Positions 18,103 through 26,466 of a stretch of DNA of 64,000 nt are shown in pieces; position 1 is the stretch's first letter; each line of letters starts with the position of its first letter. Where the stretch lies: the NCBI RefSeq assembly GCF_026000435.1, contig NZ_AP026763.1:930001-994000 (forward strand), given 5' to 3'. Source of the stretch: Vibrio sp. STUT-A11. Lineage in GTDB: Bacteria; Pseudomonadota; Gammaproteobacteria; Enterobacterales; Vibrionaceae. Both the position numbers and the translations under genes were made by a program. The notes under the pieces are model-generated. The model did not search any database. It was not told the DNA's origin and was given only the letters and a program-made list of their open reading frames with translations.

Positions 18103-18927
18103 TCAATGCGTGGATTTGCGATAGACTCGCACCATAAAATCGGCCTCACATTGGAAAAGTGTAGCGGATTTTAATTCTTCTCGGAGTTCGTCAGCCGCTT
18201 TCCAGGCGAATGGTGTCATTTGCAGTAGGTCAAATGCGTCGCCGTCTTTTAAGTCCATCACGTAGTTAAGCTGGTGTTGCTGTTCTAGTTCGTAGCCGTC
18301 GATGGTTTCAGGCGTTTCATCGTGGAGACGAACGTCTTGGTAAATTCGTTCACGAAGCTGGTAAAGATGTCTGCCTGCTGGCGTAACGGTAATCACGACA
18401 CCACTGTCTTTTACTACCCGTTTAAGCTCTTCGGCTTTACATGGCGCGTAGATTCGCAGGACTGCATCCAAAGATTGATCTGCGAATGGAAGTCTATGGC
18501 TTGATGCGACACTAAAATGACAATCTGGGTAGCGCTTAGCCGCATAGCGAATCGCTATTTTTGAAATATCTAAACCATAGGTGACGGCTTGTTCATCTTG
18601 CGTCTGCAATGATTTTTGCACCTGATCGGTGTAATAGCCTTCGCCACAGCCAATATCCAATAATTGATACGTGGTTCCTTTGGTGTACTCAGTACAAATT
18701 CGGGCGACTTCTTGGCGCATCGGGTCGTAATATTTTCCTTCCAGAAAGCGACGGCGCGCTTGCATCATTTCTTTGTTATCGCCGGGATCTTTAGAACGTT
18801 TATGATGGGCTGGCATCAGATTAACGTAGCCTTCTTTTGCCATGTCGAATTGATGATTATTTTCACACTTAAACGTTTTTACGCTTAACGTAAGAGGTAG
18901 GTGACATAGAGGGCATTGATAGTTCAT
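18103..18927 (-). CDS. rlmA: 23S rRNA (guanine-N1)-methyltransferase
   Basis: A 274-residue protein. The N-terminal zinc finger (CPLCHLPL ... CENNH, residues 4-25) and the SAM-binding motif LLDIGCGEGYYTD (about 91-103) match RlmA/RrmA, which methylates G745 in helix 35 of 23S rRNA. The signature GYVNLMPAHHKRSKDPGD after the finger is well conserved. The ATG at 18927 is chosen because it places the zinc finger at the very N-terminus. Confidence 0.92.
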   Translation of the reverse strand: MNYQCPLCHLPLTLSVKTFKCENNHQFDMAKEGYVNLMPAHHKRSKDPGDNKEMMQARRRFLEGKYYDPMRQEVARICTEYTKGTTYQLLDIGCGEGYYTDQVQKSLQTQDEQAVTYGLDISKIAIRYAAKRYPDCHFSVASSHRLPFADQSLDAVLRIYAPCKAEELKRVVKDSGVVITVTPAGRHLYQLRERIYQDVRLHDETPETIDGYELEQQHQLNYVMDLKDGDAFDLLQMTPFAWKAADELREELKSATLFQCEADFMVRVYRKSTH

Positions 18928-19112
18928 GACGATCTCGAGCTGAAAGTAGGGCGACAAATTCTATCAAAAAGCACGACTTTAAGTGAAACAAAAACCGCTA
19001 AACAGCTTTGCAGAGCGCTAGTTAGAACTAGAGAACATAAATAACAGGGGGGGAACTGGACGATAAAGGGTTACCTGGAATTATAAGCCGGCGTAAACCG
19101 GCTTTGATGTTG

Positions 19113-19997
19113 TTATTGTGCGGAAACAACGGTAACCAATTCGTAGCTTTCACCTGGCTGCAAGGTTTTGCCTTGATCAAGGCTGGAAGCATGCAGCGCG
19201 GATTCGACGCATAGCATGGTTTCATAACCATTATCAGCCATGTCTCCCATTGACTGAGCACCTTCTGCCCAAGGGTTCCATAGTACTGCCGAGTTGTGAC
19301 CATGGTTTTCTACGCTCAGAGTGCGTCCTAATACGGGGTCTTTGACTAAGATCTGCGCTTCAGGCTGCGTGTATACGCGGTCTATAGTGTCGGTTAATTG
19401 CAGGACTGCACCACCTTGACATACCTCGTTGCCTTTCAAGCTGTCGATGTACTCGCTACCCATGCCTGAAGTTTGAGCTTGTAAAACATCGCCAACGTTA
19501 AGGTAAGTATGCAATGCGCCAGAGAATGTCCATGCCTCGTCATCGATATTCAGCACTTTCAGTGTCACTTTCAGCTCATCGCCGACTTCTACCAAAAGGC
19601 GAGCTTCAAACATATGAGGCCAAATTTGGTGGGTTTCTTCGCTTGGGAACAACGCAAGTTCGATAATCACACCATTTTCATTTTCACGGTGTTCTATCAG
19701 TTCCCATTCTGTAGTGCGCGCAAAACCATGAGCCGGTGCTGCAATGCGACCAAACCATGGCCAACACACAGGAATACCACCACGCAAAGCGGCTTTGCCA
19801 TCGAATACTGCTTTTTCACTCATCCAAATTAGATCTTCCTGACCTTGTGGTTTATATGACACCACATGGCCACCGTGCAAAGCGATACCAGCGGTTGCTT
19901 TATCGTGAATGATGCGAACAACTTTGACCTGATCAACTTCTACTACGGTGACATTGTCTGAAAGGACGGTTAGGGCAGGGAAGGTATTTAAATCCAT
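19113..19997 (-). CDS. yeaD: D-hexose-6-phosphate mutarotase (YeaD)
   Basis: A 294-residue aldose-1-epimerase-like enzyme interconverting glucose 6-phosphate anomers. Features include GGHVVSYKPQGQEDLIWMS, RGGIPVCWPWFG and the later ALHTYLNVGDV segment with candidate catalytic His. It follows gapA on the same strand with a 147-base gap that contains a hairpin, matching the E. coli order gapA-yeaD. The likely role is support of glycolytic flux. Confidence 0.93.
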   Translation of the reverse strand: MDLNTFPALTVLSDNVTVVEVDQVKVVRIIHDKATAGIALHGGHVVSYKPQGQEDLIWMSEKAVFDGKAALRGGIPVCWPWFGRIAAPAHGFARTTEWELIEHRENENGVIIELALFPSEETHQIWPHMFEARLLVEVGDELKVTLKVLNIDDEAWTFSGALHTYLNVGDVLQAQTSGMGSEYIDSLKGNEVCQGGAVLQLTDTIDRVYTQPEAQILVKDPVLGRTLSVENHGHNSAVLWNPWAEGAQSMGDMADNGYETMLCVESALHASSLDQGKTLQPGESYELVTVVSAQ

Positions 19998-20082
19998 CTG
20001 ATTATTTTCCTATCGCTGGGAGAGGTGAGTATTTAGTTGACGAACGCTTCACACTCAAATACCAACCTCAAATTCCAGATAC

Positions 20083-20112
20083 AAAAAAGGCGACTATCAA
20101 GCCGCCTCTTTT
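20083..20112 (-). terminator. Hairpin between gapA and yeaD
   Basis: On the minus strand an A-rich GC stem (AGGCGG with CGCCT, extended by A/T pairs) ends in a T-run. It may be a partial terminator reducing yeaD expression relative to gapA. Confidence 0.6.
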
Positions 20113-20144
20113 CAACTCAGTTAAGAGCTAATCACTGTTTCTAA

Positions 20145-21140
20145 TTACTTAGAGATGTGTGCGATTAGGTCTAGAACTTTGTTTGAGTAACCGATTTCGT
20201 TGTCGTACCAAGATACAACTTTAACGAATTTGTCAGTTAGAGCGATACCAGCTTTAGCATCGAATACAGAAGTGCAAACTTCACCGATGAAGTCTTGAGA
20301 TACTACTGCATCTTCAGTGTAGCCTAGAACGCCTTTTAGTTCGCCTTCAGAAGCTTCTTTCATTGCTGCACAGATAGCTTCGTAAGATGCGCCGTTTACT
20401 AGGTTAACTGTTAGGTCAACTACAGAAACGTTAGCAGTTGGTACGCGGAAAGCCATACCAGTTAGCTTGCCGTTTACTTCTGGAAGTACAACGCCTACAG
20501 CTTTAGCAGCACCAGTTGAAGATGGGATGATGTTTTGAGAAGCACCACGACCACCACGCCAGTCTTTAGCAGAAGGACCGTCAACAGTTTTTTGAGTTGC
20601 TGTTGTAGCGTGAACTGTAGTCATAAGACCAGATTCGATACCGAACTTGTCGTTAAGAACTTTAGCGATAGGTGCTAGACAGTTAGTAGTACAAGAAGCG
20701 TTAGAAACGATGTCTTGACCAGCGTAAGTGTCGAAGTTTACGCCGTTAACGAACATTGGAGTTGCGTCTTTTGAAGGACCAGTTAGTACAACTTTTTTCG
20801 CGCCAGCAGTGATGTGCTTACGTGCAGTCTCGTCAGTTAGGAAAAGACCAGTTGCTTCAGCTACAACGTCAACACCGATTTCGTCCCACTTAAGGTCTTC
20901 AGGGTTGCGCTCTGCAGTTACACGTACTGTTTTGCCGTTAACGATTAGGTTACCGCCTTCAACTTCAACAGTACCGTTGAAACGGCCGTGAGTTGAGTCG
21001 TACTTAAGCATGTATGCCATGTAATCTACGTCGATAAGGTCGTTAATACCTACAACTTCGATGTCGTTACGCTCTTGCGCTGCACGGAAAACGAAACGGC
21101 CGATACGGCCAAAACCGTTAATACCTACTTTGATAGTCAT
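20145..21140 (-). CDS. gapA: Glyceraldehyde-3-phosphate dehydrogenase
   Basis: Glycolytic NAD-dependent enzyme of 331 residues, starting MTIKVGINGFGRIGR (Rossmann motif). The catalytic Cys lies in SNASCTTNCLAP (about residue 150), with the family GLMTTVHATTATQKTVDGPS following. The ATG at 21140 is chosen with GGAGCAAC upstream; the 36 codons before it belong to the leader. Codon use is strongly biased, as expected for a highly expressed gene. It is divergent from msrB and followed by yeaD. Confidence 0.98.
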   Translation of the reverse strand: MTIKVGINGFGRIGRFVFRAAQERNDIEVVGINDLIDVDYMAYMLKYDSTHGRFNGTVEVEGGNLIVNGKTVRVTAERNPEDLKWDEIGVDVVAEATGLFLTDETARKHITAGAKKVVLTGPSKDATPMFVNGVNFDTYAGQDIVSNASCTTNCLAPIAKVLNDKFGIESGLMTTVHATTATQKTVDGPSAKDWRGGRGASQNIIPSSTGAAKAVGVVLPEVNGKLTGMAFRVPTANVSVVDLTVNLVNGASYEAICAAMKEASEGELKGVLGYTEDAVVSQDFIGEVCTSVFDAKAGIALTDKFVKVVSWYDNEIGYSNKVLDLIAHISK

Positions 21141-21247
21141 TATAGTTGCTCCACAACTTAATTTCTGATTAAAGATAACTGGTAGTAAAATTACAGAATC
21201 CAGTAAACATCTGCAACAGATAATCGGACTTAACTTGTTTAAAGTCA

Positions 21248-21268
21248 AAAAAAAGCGACGCTTTTTTT
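21248..21268. other. Terminator-like hairpin in the gapA leader region
   Basis: A perfect 9-bp inverted repeat (A-run plus GC) around a 3-base loop, flanked by A and T runs on both strands, about 110 bases upstream of the gapA start. It would act as a bidirectional intrinsic terminator or as an attenuator if the gapA promoter is further upstream. Confidence 0.6.
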
Positions 21269-21498
21269 AACAATTCTTTGCAAATGTTCGTTTTTTAAAC
21301 TTTTTACTGCTTTTACTCTAGCTCAGTTGGCGTAATATAACCTGCGAGATTAGTGCTCGTATCAAATTAATTACACATGGTGTCCTGGTGAGAAAGTATG
21401 TGCTACAACTGTTACGAGAATCAAGTTTTTTGCTAAAAAAGTCATTGCGAAAAACAGGAAATAAGGATCTAAAATTAGTGGAACAAAGCGGAGGAAAA

Positions 21499-21888
21499 GT
21501 GACGAAGTCCGATGAATATTGGCGTGAGCGTCTATCTGATGAAGAGTTTCGTGTTTGTAGAGAGCAGGGAACTGAGCCACCGTTCAGTGGTAAGTTATTG
21601 CATAATAAGGAAACTGGTATATATAGCTGTACCTGCTGTAATACCCCTCTTTTTGTCTCTGATAACAAGTACGACTCAGGCTGTGGATGGCCGAGTTTTG
21701 ATGCGCCAGTTAATGACCAAGCGATACGCTATTTAGATGATCTGAGTCACGGAATGGTGCGTACTGAAATTCGCTGTGCGACATGTGATAGTCATCTGGG
21801 GCACGTTTTTGAAGACGGACCCCAAACAACAGGCGAGCGTTACTGTGTCAATTCAGTGTCGTTAATTTTCAACAAATCTGAAGATTAG
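21499..21888 (+). CDS. msrB: Peptide methionine-R-sulfoxide reductase
   Basis: Repairs R-methionine sulfoxide in proteins. The domain includes the zinc-binding pairs CTCC and CATCDSH, the KYDSGCGWPSF motif and the catalytic Cys in GERYCVNSVSL near the C-terminus. The start is a GTG at 21499 with GGAGG four bases upstream (129 residues); a GTG at 21478 and an ATG at 21388 are in frame but would add residues absent from E. coli MsrB. It is divergent from gapA, as in E. coli. Confidence 0.93.
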   Translation: MTKSDEYWRERLSDEEFRVCREQGTEPPFSGKLLHNKETGIYSCTCCNTPLFVSDNKYDSGCGWPSFDAPVNDQAIRYLDDLSHGMVRTEIRCATCDSHLGHVFEDGPQTTGERYCVNSVSLIFNKSED

Positions 21889-21960
21889 TAACAAAATTGC
21901 AGTTAAGAGTGTTTCATCCTTTCAGAACTGTATCGGTGAACATATAAACACTGAATGAAT

Positions 21961-21989
21961 AAAAAACTCCCGACTTGCGGGAGTTTTTT
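21961..21989. terminator. Bidirectional terminator between msrB and the DUF2989-like gene
   Basis: ACTCCCG pairs with CGGGAGT, flanked by A6 and T6, between two convergent genes. Confidence 0.9.
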
Positions 21990-22809
21990 AAATATCAGCG
22001 GGAATCAAATTGGGAGAGTAACTTCCCTGTTCAATGTTGTTCGCGATCGACTTTGCCAGGTCGTCCAGTTTTTGATTTTGGTCTGGATCATTGAAGTCGA
22101 ACATGCGCTTTAGCTGCTTTTCGTCAGCTATTGGCACATCAAACCTTTTGGCTACCATCGCCCATAAATAGGCGCGTTTTTTCTCCCCTAAACCTTGATG
22201 AATACTTGCCAGTGATTTGAGAATGACAGGATTCAGATTGTCCTCGTTCGACAAGCGCAATGCATTATTCAGTAAGGTGAGTGTTTTAGCTGTGTCTCTA
22301 TTGGCATAGAACGTGGCTAGGGCGTATTGCATGTCTGCCGTGTTTAACCCGGGCGACCCTTCCATTTGTAAAAACTGGCGTTGTGCCTGATTATCTCCGG
22401 TTTGGGACCAAAGGAAATATAAGGTCTCTGGTTTTGCCGATACCTTTAACTCGCTAACGATACGTTCCAGTTCATCGATACTGTGTACTAATGCACTAAA
22501 GCGTTGTGCTCTTAGCTCGCTTTGGTCAATTGGAGCGATCTGAGATGCTAACTCCAAGCACTTTCTGTATTCGGCGACGATGCCGTATTCTTTTATCTGT
22601 TTTTCTTCGCTTGGGTGCTTGAACTGCTCATAACGATGCCATATTAAGTTGGTGCGCGGGATGCGGCACTGTCCGTCACCCATGTTTAGATTTTCGCAGC
22701 GCAGTTCTGGGTTATTTTTGCACAGTTGTTCCGTGGTTACGTTACGTTCAAAGCAACCGGTGATAGTTAGAGTAGCGACGCTTGCCAGCAACCAGTACGT
22801 TGTTTTCAT
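21988..22809 (-). CDS. DUF2989-like lipoprotein with helical repeats
   Basis: A 273-residue lipoprotein: signal peptide with lipobox TITGC (Cys19), then ERNVTTEQLCKNNPELRCENLNMGDGQC, a Cys-containing block that resembles the DUF2989 family of vibrios. The C-terminal half (about 120-250) is helical with short TPR/Sel1-like repeats (LNTADMQYALATFY, NPVILKSLASIHQGLGEKKRAYLWAMVAK). It probably sits in the periplasm attached to a membrane. The function is unknown. Confidence 0.75.
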   Translation of the reverse strand: MKTTYWLLASVATLTITGCFERNVTTEQLCKNNPELRCENLNMGDGQCRIPRTNLIWHRYEQFKHPSEEKQIKEYGIVAEYRKCLELASQIAPIDQSELRAQRFSALVHSIDELERIVSELKVSAKPETLYFLWSQTGDNQAQRQFLQMEGSPGLNTADMQYALATFYANRDTAKTLTLLNNALRLSNEDNLNPVILKSLASIHQGLGEKKRAYLWAMVAKRFDVPIADEKQLKRMFDFNDPDQNQKLDDLAKSIANNIEQGSYSPNLIPADI

Positions 22810-22908
22810 GGTTTTGCCTGTGATCCGTTACACCAATTCATTTTTGTGTTCTTGACTCCAATTCTTAACCCGCTATGTTCTGAACAGAATGTAATAAGAA
22901 GGTACACT

Positions 22909-23193
22909 ATGGACACAGAACAATTATTAAAAGCGATGACTCCAGAAGTTTACGATCGCTTGGTATATGCAGTGGAGACTGGAAGATGGCCAGAGGGTAC
23001 AACACTTTCTAGAGAGCAGCGAGATTCGTGTATGCAAGCTGTGATGTTGTATCAATCAAAACATAATACTGATGCTCAGCATATGACTGTTGCTGCAGGT
23101 GGTGAAATCAGTTTGAAGTCTAAGCAAGAATTAAAAAAGCAGTTCAATAACGAAAAGAGCGATATCGTCAGGGTAAATCCAAACTTCGATTGA
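22909..23193 (+). CDS. yeaC: DUF1315 family protein YeaC
   Basis: A 94-residue protein. It begins MDTEQLLKAMTPEVYDRLVYAVETGRWPEG, a good match to E. coli YeaC, with AAGAAGG before the ATG at 22909. Helical and charged at the C-terminus. Its function is unknown, but its place near gapA/msrB and convergent with ansA is conserved with E. coli. Confidence 0.9.
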   Translation: MDTEQLLKAMTPEVYDRLVYAVETGRWPEGTTLSREQRDSCMQAVMLYQSKHNTDAQHMTVAAGGEISLKSKQELKKQFNNEKSDIVRVNPNFD

Positions 23194-23205
23194 TACGTTC
23201 GACAT

Positions 23206-23239
23206 CTAAAAAGCCCAGTGTAATCAATGGGCTTTTTAG
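23206..23239. terminator. Bidirectional terminator between yeaC and ansA
   Basis: A 12-bp stem CTAAAAAGCCCA with TGGGCTTTTTAG and a 10-base loop lies between convergent genes. Confidence 0.92.
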
Positions 23240-23264
23240 ACTTTAAGTGCTGCGCATTAAGCTT

Positions 23265-24278
23265 TTATAGGCTCATTTCACCGCGCAATACTTGCTGCAT
23301 TTTGTCTTTTACTTCTTCGTAAGAGAGGTTCTGGCTTAGCAGGTAATGCAGCTTGGCTAGTGCCGCTTCAGGCGTCATGTCAAAGCCACTGATCACGCCA
23401 GCATCAGCCAGCGCACAACCGGTCGCGTAACCACCCATGTTAACTTTACCCGCCAGACATTGGGTTAAGTTAACCACAATAACGCCACGTTCAGATGCTT
23501 CTTTTAGATGACCAAGTAGTTCTGGGTTCTGTGGTGCATTACCTACGCCAAACGTTAGCAGAATCATCGCGTTAACCGGCTGAAGTAACGTGTTGCGAAT
23601 CACTTCATGAGAAATGCCAGGGTACATGGTAATAACCCCAATCGGCTGAGGTGTAATGTTGTGTACTTTAAATTCGCCTTCAGGCTGAGCACCAACTGTC
23701 ACGTTATTGCTAATCTGAATATTGATTCCCGCTTCCAACAAAGGAGCCAGGTTTGGCGAAGTGAAGGCATTGAAGCCATCAGCATGTGATTTCGTGCTGC
23801 GGTTACCACGCATCAACTGATTGTTGAAGAACAACGTTACCTCGTTGATCGGGAAGTTAGCCGCGATATGCAGTGCGTTTAACAGGTTTGCCTGGCCATC
23901 AGAGCGCAGCTCTGCTAATGGGATTTGAGAACCAGTCACAATCACTGGCTTGCCAAGGTTTTCCAGCATGAAAGACAGGGCAGACGCGGTATAAGCCATG
24001 GTGTCTGTACCATGCAGAATAACGAAACCATCGTACTTGTCGTAGTTATCACGAATATCATCAGCAATTTGTTGCCAATCGGCAGGAGTCATGTCTGATG
24101 AATCGATTAGCGGATCGTATTCGTGGATGGTGTAGTCCGGCATCTCTGGACGATGAAACTCTGGCATTGCTGCTAATTGCTTCTCCATAAAGCCAGCGAT
24201 AGGCACATAACCGTGATCTGACTTTTGCATACCGATGGTGCCACCGGTATAAGCGATATAGATGTGTTTTCTAGTCAT
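23265..24278 (-). CDS. ansA: Cytoplasmic type I L-asparaginase
   Basis: Hydrolyses asparagine to aspartate and ammonia. The 337 residues lack a signal peptide and closely follow E. coli AnsA: IYIAYTGGTIGMQ with the nucleophilic Thr, then VILHGTDTMAYTASALSFML with the second catalytic Thr-Asp, and VNLTQCLAGKVNMGGYATG. The ATG at 24278 is chosen; an ATG six codons upstream (24296) is possible, as neither has a strong ribosome site. It lies downstream of sppA but behind a terminator, so it probably has its own promoter. Confidence 0.96.
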   Translation of the reverse strand: MTRKHIYIAYTGGTIGMQKSDHGYVPIAGFMEKQLAAMPEFHRPEMPDYTIHEYDPLIDSSDMTPADWQQIADDIRDNYDKYDGFVILHGTDTMAYTASALSFMLENLGKPVIVTGSQIPLAELRSDGQANLLNALHIAANFPINEVTLFFNNQLMRGNRSTKSHADGFNAFTSPNLAPLLEAGINIQISNNVTVGAQPEGEFKVHNITPQPIGVITMYPGISHEVIRNTLLQPVNAMILLTFGVGNAPQNPELLGHLKEASERGVIVVNLTQCLAGKVNMGGYATGCALADAGVISGFDMTPEAALAKLHYLLSQNLSYEEVKDKMQQVLRGEMSL

Positions 24279-24338
24279 CGTTCTATTTACTTTCATGTAG
24301 GGGAGCAGTGCGCGGATTATAACGAATTGATGGGTAAT

Positions 24339-24373
24339 AAAAAGGGGAATATCACTAAGATATGCCCCTTTTT
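24339..24373 (-). terminator. Terminator between sppA and ansA
   Basis: AAAAAGGGG pairs with CCCCTTTTT with A/T pairs inside the loop, placed between the sppA stop and the ansA start. Confidence 0.85.
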
Positions 24374-24390
24374 TGACTAGTTAAGCAAGG

Positions 24391-26244
24391 CTATTGAACT
24401 TGGCAATTCAAACAGAAAGCGTATTGACCTCTTGGGTCATTAAAACTCTGTAGCACGCTTGCATCTTGTTTTAGCTGCTGAGCAACAGGCTGCAAGCTTT
24501 GCGGCAACATACTTGTTACATCAATACCAAGCGAAACTTTGACGTTATTCATGAATTCGTCGAGGAATATCTCCGCTGGTGAAAGTGGTTCTTCAACCCA
24601 GTAGAGGTTGTAATCCGTGACATTTGCCAGCTGCGCTGCTAAATCGATCGCATCGTCAAAGTCACCCATTTGGTCTACCAAACCATAGGACATGGCATCC
24701 TGACCTGTCCATACGCGACCTTGAGCCACATTGTCGACCTCCTCAACAGTCATCCCACGGTTATCACCGACCAGAGAAATAAAGCGCTGGTAGCCGTGTT
24801 CAATTGACATTTGGATCGCTTGCGATGCGCCTTCTGACAGACCCGTTGACAGTCCGTCACCAGAGAATGGAGACGTACCAACACCGTCAGTATGGATGCC
24901 TAGCTTGCTGAAGCCTTTTTCAAAGGTGGTAATCACGCTAAAGATACCGATAGAGCCAGTCAGTGTCGTTGGCTGAGCGACAATTTTATCTGCACTCATA
25001 GAAATCCAGTAACCGCCTGACGCCGCTAAGCTAGACATTGATACCACAACGGGTTTACCTGCTTGCTTTAACGCGGAGACTTCGTTACGAATCACTTCCG
25101 ATGCAAAGGCGCTGCCACCTGGGCTGTTGACGCGAAGCACGACCGCTTTAACATTCTTGTCGTTACGAGCCTGACGAAGAAGACTTGCCACCGTATCACC
25201 GCCAACAGTACCTCTCGGTTGTTGCCCATCCATGATTGCACCGCTCGCAACGACGACCGCGATGTCATCTTCTGATGTACTGTAGTCAGGGTGCATGGTT
25301 GCTTGATAATCGTAATAGCTGACTGCGTTATAACTGTCTTTACCGTCACTACCAAATTCTTTGGCGAATAGGGTGCGAATGTCCTGACGAGTTGCCAGTT
25401 GGTCGACCAAGCCTAATTTAAGCGACAGTTTTGCAATATCGCCATTAACAGAACGCATTTCTGCTAACAGCTCGTCCATGGTTGGGTTGAGAACTTTAGC
25501 ATCAATTTTACGGTTGGTTGCGACATCATCGACATAGGCACTCCACAGCTGAGTGATCCAGCGCGTTGCCGACTCTTCCGCTGCATCAGACATGTCGTCG
25601 CGGGTAAATGGTTCTATTGCCGACTTATAAGTACCAACACGGAACACATGTGTGGACACATCCAGTTTTTCTAACAGCGATTTATAGTACATCGAGTAAG
25701 CGCTGTAGCCTTTAATCAGGACTCCGCCATCTTTCCCCAGATACACTTTGTCGGCGTAACTGGCGAGGTAATACTGGCTTTGATTGTAGAAGTCGCTGAC
25801 CGCATAAATCGGTTTACCCGACGTTTTGAACTCGTTGAGTGCTTTTGCGATATAGCGTAACTTGGTTAAGTTCGTTTCCGGCATGTCACGTAGAGATAAG
25901 ACTAGCCCAGTAATTTTAGGGTCATCTTTGGCGTAGCGAATGGTATCAACGATATCGAACAAGACGTTTTCTTTTGGCATCTCTTTACCAAGCAATGAGC
26001 CCGTAAAGGAATCCATCGGGTTCGCATAACGTCGTTGCTCGACGATTGGACCGGATAGATTCATGACAAGCGCAGACTCTTTCTCTACAACAGGTCGACC
26101 TTCTCCAGTGTAGGTAAACGCAAAGTAAAAAACGGCGATCATCAGGAGGAAAAGCAGGTTTGCCAGAGCGAGCCTGACAAAGGTGATGCCTTTCCATATG
26201 CCTTTAAATATCAAACCAATAAACTTGAAGAGTTTTTTCATCAT
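24391..26244 (-). CDS. sppA: Signal peptide peptidase A (protease IV)
   Basis: An inner-membrane serine protease that degrades cleaved signal peptides. At 617 residues it matches the E. coli double-length form with tandem S49 domains. An N-terminal membrane helix spans about 25-45. The catalytic Lys is in FRVGTYKSAIEP (Lys207) and the nucleophile in LAASGGYW (Ser408), corresponding to E. coli Lys209 and Ser409. Its order beside ansA, with ydjA nearby, is as in E. coli, although fadH now lies between. Confidence 0.97.
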   Translation of the reverse strand: MMKKLFKFIGLIFKGIWKGITFVRLALANLLFLLMIAVFYFAFTYTGEGRPVVEKESALVMNLSGPIVEQRRYANPMDSFTGSLLGKEMPKENVLFDIVDTIRYAKDDPKITGLVLSLRDMPETNLTKLRYIAKALNEFKTSGKPIYAVSDFYNQSQYYLASYADKVYLGKDGGVLIKGYSAYSMYYKSLLEKLDVSTHVFRVGTYKSAIEPFTRDDMSDAAEESATRWITQLWSAYVDDVATNRKIDAKVLNPTMDELLAEMRSVNGDIAKLSLKLGLVDQLATRQDIRTLFAKEFGSDGKDSYNAVSYYDYQATMHPDYSTSEDDIAVVVASGAIMDGQQPRGTVGGDTVASLLRQARNDKNVKAVVLRVNSPGGSAFASEVIRNEVSALKQAGKPVVVSMSSLAASGGYWISMSADKIVAQPTTLTGSIGIFSVITTFEKGFSKLGIHTDGVGTSPFSGDGLSTGLSEGASQAIQMSIEHGYQRFISLVGDNRGMTVEEVDNVAQGRVWTGQDAMSYGLVDQMGDFDDAIDLAAQLANVTDYNLYWVEEPLSPAEIFLDEFMNNVKVSLGIDVTSMLPQSLQPVAQQLKQDASVLQSFNDPRGQYAFCLNCQVQ

Positions 26245-26466
26245 GTCTCCATCACGAGATAATCAATTCGTAATTTTACCAAATTATGGGTTCTTATCTC
26301 TAAGATCTCAAAATATAACGTGTTTTTAGCTTATCACGCTCCTTGCACAATTGGCATATTTTAGCGTTAGATTGATCGCCATTACAAAAATGTAAACACC
26401 TGTTTGATTTTGTTGTTATCGAAAAGTAATATTATTTCACAAGATAATAACAATGGATGTTGAGTA

